Source: Luteolibacter sp. LG18 (GTDB lineage Bacteria > Verrucomicrobiota > Verrucomicrobiia > Verrucomicrobiales > Akkermansiaceae). From it: 64,000 bases of DNA. Made by a program: the position numbers and the translations under genes. Positions within the stretch are counted from its first letter, which is position 1; each line of letters starts with the position of its first letter. The DNA is taken from the NCBI RefSeq assembly GCF_036322585.1, contig NZ_AP024600.1, forward strand, positions 558,001 to 622,000, in the 5' to 3' direction. The notes beneath the pieces are model-generated. The model searched no databases. It worked only from the letters and a program-made list of their open reading frames with translations, and was not told the origin of the DNA. This document shows positions 59,261-64,000 of this stretch, one piece after another.

Positions 59261-60583
59261 TCAGTTCGAGATGTTCGCGGACTCGAGGATGCGCGGGTCG
59301 CGGTGCGGGTAGAGCGCGTGCTGGCCCATGGCGCGGAGGAAGAAGAACAGGAAACCGGCGCCGACGGTGACGAAGGCGATGATGTCACCCACCCAGGCAT
59401 TGGGGATCGTCGGCTGGATCTTGCCGAACACCGCCGGATCGATGTTGCCGAGCGAGATGCCGCGCTCCGGAATCGTGATCAGGTAATGATCGAGCACGTG
59501 CATCACCAGCGTGTAGATCGCAATCCAGGCGAGGGCATTCCAGTTGCGCTTCCAGCGGGACTGGAGCAGGGCGACGAATGGGATCACGAAGTGGCCGAAG
59601 ACCAGGCAGACCATGCCGGTGTTCCAGCCGCCGGTGTTGCGGATCAGGAAGTACTTCGTTTCTTCCGTCACGTTCGCATACCAGATCAGGAAGAACTGGG
59701 AGAAGGAGACGTAGGCCCAGAAGATCGTGAAGGCGAACAGCAGCTTGCCCTTCACGTGGAAGTGCTCCTCGTGCACGACGTGCTTGAGGTAGCCATTGTT
59801 CTTCAGCCACACCGCCGTGAGGATGATCACCGCCATCGAGTTCAGAGCGGAACCGGCAAAGAGGTAGACACCCCACATCGTGGAGAACCACGTGTAATCC
59901 TGGCCCATCAGCCAGTCGAAGCCGGCGAAGGTGATGGTGATGGCGAAGATGATGAAGGTGTAGGTGGAGTGAAAGCGGGCCTTGAACAGGCGCCAGGTGC
60001 CCGGGGAGTCGTCCTTGTCCTGGTCGGTGGACAGCTTGCGCATGCCGATGATCACCGCACCGAGACCGACGAAGTAGAAGAAGAAGCGGCCGTACCAGAA
60101 CGGGATGTTCATGTAGAACATCTTGTTGTAGAGCAGGTGGTCGTGGTGATGGAGATACTCCTTCACGTCACCGGTGGCGGCGCGATGGGTGTTCATCCAC
60201 TCGAAGAGGTAATGCTGCACCTGCGGCAGCGCCAACGGCAGCGCGAAGATCAGCAACCACGGCAGGGTCGAACCCAGGTTCTCGAAAATACGGCGGACCG
60301 ACGTGCCCCAGCCGGAGTTGGTCACATTGTGGAGCAGGGTCCAGAAGCAACCGCCGATGGCGAGGGTAAAGAAGAAGAAGACCGCGAACACCCAAGAGTA
60401 GGAGTAGCTGCCTGCGATCTTCTGGAGGGCAGGCTTGTCCCCGAAGAAGAGGACGATGTAGCTGGCCAGCGTGCCGAGCGCCATGATGGCGAGGCAGATG
60501 GTCTTGAGCTTCGAAACCTTCGCGGGATCGAGGTGCTCGCCGTTGACGGGGATGTCGGCGGAAGTGACGTGGTGGTCGGACAT
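59261..60583 (-). CDS. actF: Alternative complex III subunit ActF
   Basis: A 440-residue polytopic protein of the ActF/NrfD-like group, with about ten helices (YSWVFAVFFFFTLAIGGCFWTLLHNVTNSGW, RFFFYFVGLGAVIIGMRKLS, IFWAYVSFSQFFLIWYANVTEETKYF). The last block is a strong ActF signature. ActF is a membrane subunit of the quinol:cytochrome c oxidoreductase that replaces bc1 in many bacteria. Gene order actB-C-D-E-F is conserved. No cofactor residues are expected. Confidence 0.93.
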   Translation of the reverse strand: MSDHHVTSADIPVNGEHLDPAKVSKLKTICLAIMALGTLASYIVLFFGDKPALQKIAGSYSYSWVFAVFFFFTLAIGGCFWTLLHNVTNSGWGTSVRRIFENLGSTLPWLLIFALPLALPQVQHYLFEWMNTHRAATGDVKEYLHHHDHLLYNKMFYMNIPFWYGRFFFYFVGLGAVIIGMRKLSTDQDKDDSPGTWRLFKARFHSTYTFIIFAITITFAGFDWLMGQDYTWFSTMWGVYLFAGSALNSMAVIILTAVWLKNNGYLKHVVHEEHFHVKGKLLFAFTIFWAYVSFSQFFLIWYANVTEETKYFLIRNTGGWNTGMVCLVFGHFVIPFVALLQSRWKRNWNALAWIAIYTLVMHVLDHYLITIPERGISLGNIDPAVFGKIQPTIPNAWVGDIIAFVTVGAGFLFFFLRAMGQHALYPHRDPRILESANISN

Positions 60584-60607
60584 TTCAGTCGTGGGAGAAT
60601 CGTTACG

Positions 60608-61294
60608 TTACTTCACCTGGCCGGCGGCCTTGGCGGCATCGAAAGCGGGTTTGACAGCCTCGTAGGGGGCTTCCTTGGCGGTTTGCAGGGCGCGGACGTA
60701 GGCAATGATCGCCCAGCGGTCGCGGATCGGAACGTTGGCGGCGTAGGAACCCATGTTGCCCTTGCCCTTCGAGATCACCTCGAACATCTGGCCATCCGGG
60801 TAGGTGGCGGCCTTGAGCATGTGCAGGTTCGCGATGCCCGGCACACCGTACTGGCCGGTGATGCCCTGGCCGTCGCCGGACTTGCCGTGGCACGGCATGC
60901 AGTAGATCTGGAAGCGTTCCTCGCCGCGGCGCAGGAAGGCGGCGGCATTGGTCTCGGTGAGCGTCAACTCCTCGGGCATGCCGGTGCCGTAGAAATCACC
61001 GACGTGGCCGGTGTAGTAGTAGCCCGTCTGGCCGCCGAACTCGGGCTCGGCGATGCCGCCGATCTCCTTCACGCCGTCCTCGTTGAAGCCGCGCGGCTGC
61101 GTGCCGCTCACCGGCTTGCGGGCACCCTGGCCATCCGCGAAGAACGCGTCCGGCTTCTGCGGGCGGAGCTTGTCCTGCTCCTTCATGTCCGGGAAGATCC
61201 GGATCGGAGGGCTGGAGAACTTCTGACCGCGGAATCCGAAGATCCCGACGACGAGAAGCGCGATGATCGCGTAGGCTAGGAAGAAGTAGCGCAT
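60608..61294 (-). CDS. actE: Alternative complex III subunit ActE (cytochrome c)
   Basis: A 228-residue monohaem cytochrome c with an N-terminal helix or uncleaved signal (YFFLAYAIIALLVVGIFGF). The haem motif CMPCH is at 132-136 in RFQIYCMPCHGKSGDGQG, with a Met ligand probably in GKGNMGSYA. This IYC.PCHG...DG.G pattern is typical of ActE. It passes electrons from the pentahaem ActA to later cytochromes c. It sits 24 nt upstream of actF. Confidence 0.93.
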   Translation of the reverse strand: MRYFFLAYAIIALLVVGIFGFRGQKFSSPPIRIFPDMKEQDKLRPQKPDAFFADGQGARKPVSGTQPRGFNEDGVKEIGGIAEPEFGGQTGYYYTGHVGDFYGTGMPEELTLTETNAAAFLRRGEERFQIYCMPCHGKSGDGQGITGQYGVPGIANLHMLKAATYPDGQMFEVISKGKGNMGSYAANVPIRDRWAIIAYVRALQTAKEAPYEAVKPAFDAAKAAGQVK

Positions 61295-61342
61295 GCTGGG
61301 AAGGAGCTGGAGGGCTGGAAAGGAGCTGAGAGGCGGTCGGGA

Positions 61343-61900
61343 TCAGGATTCCTCTTCTTCGACAAGTTCGATGCTCGAACCGCCGATGCCTTCGAGGAAG
61401 GAACGGGTGCCCTCGGGGCTGAACTTGGCGTCGCGCGCCTCCACGGCGATGAAGAAGCCGTCATCGGTGGCGCGGTGGAACTGGCGGCTCGCGAAGAGCG
61501 GGTGGTTCAGGCGCGGCAGCTTCATCAGCGCCAGCAGGCCGAACAACACGGTGAAGCCCGAGAACAGGATCGTCAGCTCGAACATGATCGGGAAGAACGC
61601 CGGCACCGTGAAGACGTTGGCGGGCTTCGCCTGCACCACCGTCGGATACAGGACGACCTGCGTGGTGTAGGCCAGGGTGAAGGCGGTGCAGGTGCCGGTG
61701 ATGCCGCCGAAGAACACGAACCAGGGAAGGATCGAGCGCTTCAGGCCCATCGCCTTGTCGAGGCCGTGGATCGGATACGGGGAGTAGCAATCCCATTTCC
61801 GGAAGCCGGCGTCGCGCACCTTTTCCGCTGCTTTATACAGGGAGGAGGCGCTCTTGAACTCGGCGAGATAGCCGTAGACGCGTTTGCGGGTCGTGCTCAC
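61343..61900 (-). CDS. actD: Alternative complex III subunit ActD (DUF3341)
   Basis: A 185-residue DUF3341 protein. It starts with GTG at 61900. YGYLAEFKSASSLYKAAEKVRDAGFRKWDCYSPYPIHGLDKAMG is the family signature (PYPIHGLD), followed by two helices (LPWFVFFGGITGTCTAFTLAY, IMFELTILFSGFTVLFGLLAL) and RLNHPLFASRQFHRATDDGFFIAVE. ActD is a cofactor-free membrane subunit of ACIII. It lies between actC and actE. Confidence 0.94.
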   Translation of the reverse strand: MSTTRKRVYGYLAEFKSASSLYKAAEKVRDAGFRKWDCYSPYPIHGLDKAMGLKRSILPWFVFFGGITGTCTAFTLAYTTQVVLYPTVVQAKPANVFTVPAFFPIMFELTILFSGFTVLFGLLALMKLPRLNHPLFASRQFHRATDDGFFIAVEARDAKFSPEGTRSFLEGIGGSSIELVEEEES

Positions 61901-61929
61901 TTTATGCTAAAGAGGTCGGGGATTCGCGT

Positions 61930-63411
<1,482 letters not shown>

Positions 63412-63451
63412 GGTTTAAGTCGTGAAAGGTGGGAGATGGAGCGGGCGGAGA

Positions 63452-64000
63452 TCAGGCCATGTGGATGGTGGCCTTGCCGACGAATTTGGCGTCCGGCATC
63501 TTCGGATTCGGGTTCTTGACGCGGGCGAGGTAGCTCGTGCGCGGGCGGGTGCCGATGTAGTTGAGCAGGTCGTAGTTGCGCTCGATGCCCTTGGCCCGGA
63601 CCATCGCCGACTTGTCGCCGTCGCGGAGGTTGCCGAAGGTGATCGCACCGGACGCGCAGGCGTCCTGGCAGGCGACCTTCACCGAATCCACCGGGATGCG
63701 GAGCGTCGAGGTCTTCACCTCCACGTCCACCGACGGCTTGCCCGCGGCGAGGGTCTCGACCTTCTGGCCGGCCTTCTGGCGGATCTTCGCGTCCTTCAGG
63801 CGCTGCACGCAGTAGGTGCACTTCTCCATCACGCCGCGCATGCGGACGGTGACGTTCGGGTTGCGCTGGAGGTGCGGGGCCTCGCCAACGGTCTTCTCAC
63901 CGAGCGGACCGCGGTAGAGGTTGTGCGCGATCAGCGGGTTGCGCTTGTTGTAGTCGAAGTAGTTGAAGCGGCGCGCCTTGTACGGGCAGTTGTTCGCGCA
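63452..64000 (-). CDS. actB: Alternative complex III subunit ActB, C-terminal part
   Basis: Partial: the last 182 codons, with the 5' part beyond the window end. The visible part is the ferredoxin-like Fe-S domain: CANNCPYKARRFNYFDYNKRN at the edge, MRGVMEKCTYCVQRLKDAKI and VACQDACASGAITFGN carry cysteine sets for [4Fe-4S]/[3Fe-4S] clusters, and the PLGEKTVGEAPHLQRNPNVTVR loop is as in ActB. The full protein normally also has an N-terminal molybdopterin-oxidoreductase-like domain without the cofactor. It should lie after actA, outside the window. Confidence 0.93.
   Translation of the reverse strand, partial: CANNCPYKARRFNYFDYNKRNPLIAHNLYRGPLGEKTVGEAPHLQRNPNVTVRMRGVMEKCTYCVQRLKDAKIRQKAGQKVETLAAGKPSVDVEVKTSTLRIPVDSVKVACQDACASGAITFGNLRDGDKSAMVRAKGIERNYDLLNYIGTRPRTSYLARVKNPNPKMPDAKFVGKATIHMA

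Overview
The window is GC-rich DNA, densely coded on both strands, and looks like a chromosomal segment of a Verrucomicrobiota bacterium of the Luteolibacter/Verrucomicrobiaceae type. This is an inference from gene content: a PEP-CTERM protein, a DUF3160 protein, a very large alpha-2-macroglobulin-like protein, an alternative complex III (Act) operon beside an A-type oxidase, Gram-negative envelope genes (lpxD, ompH/skp, TonB-ExbB-ExbD) and intergenic repeats of the kind seen in that group. No phage, plasmid, IS or CRISPR was seen.

Layout. 1-3.3 kb: prmA, a tRNA-Gly, trpC and two accessory-looking hypothetical genes. 3.3-12.7 kb: a secreted DUF3160 protein coupled to a Memo-CapA fusion; a TonB/ExbB/ExbD operon with a coiled-coil membrane protein; a GYF_2-RDD protein; a LolC-like permease with an enlarged periplasmic region; a universal stress protein. 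12.8-19.1 kb: a VOC protein, then a tightly packed operon of ABC permease, ATPase, membrane fusion protein, Nudix hydrolase, outer-membrane efflux lipoprotein and methyltransferase. 19.1-19.9 kb: a non-coding mosaic of inverted repeats, followed by a PEP-CTERM protein. 20.6-26.3 kb: lpxD, ompH, panC, the c-di-AMP cyclase cdaA overlapping a YbbR-like gene, sufT, a low-molecular-weight phosphatase and a RodZ-like protein. 26.3-31.9 kb: recQ, a long inverted repeat, two PilT-family ATPases and a small accessory pair. 32-43.3 kb: dGTPase, DUF4407 protein, methyltransferase, CNNM/CBS protein, FmdB zinc ribbon, rpsN, SUMF1-domain membrane protein, D-2-hydroxyacid dehydrogenase and a double GT4 glycosyltransferase. 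43.4-50 kb: the 2061-residue alpha-2-macroglobulin homologue and a DUF3820 protein.

50-64 kb is one long minus-strand respiratory locus. In transcription order it reads actB (cut by the window end), actC, actD, actE, actF, a membrane-anchored cytochrome c, a CcoN-like protein, a CcoO-like protein, a second membrane cytochrome c, coxA, coxC, coxD, two small membrane proteins and coxB. It should carry electrons from quinol through alternative complex III and c-type haems to an aa3 oxidase. Four features stand out: the CcoN-like subunit lacks the copper and haem histidines expected of an oxidase; its CcoO-like partner has Cys where the haem Met ligand is expected; CoxC carries about 360 hydrophilic residues between its third and fourth membrane helices; and CoxA has Leu where the K-pathway Lys normally sits. 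Together they suggest a remodelled ACIII-oxidase assembly in which a cbb3-derived pair acts as an electron-transfer or structural module. This is the strongest candidate here for an undescribed system.
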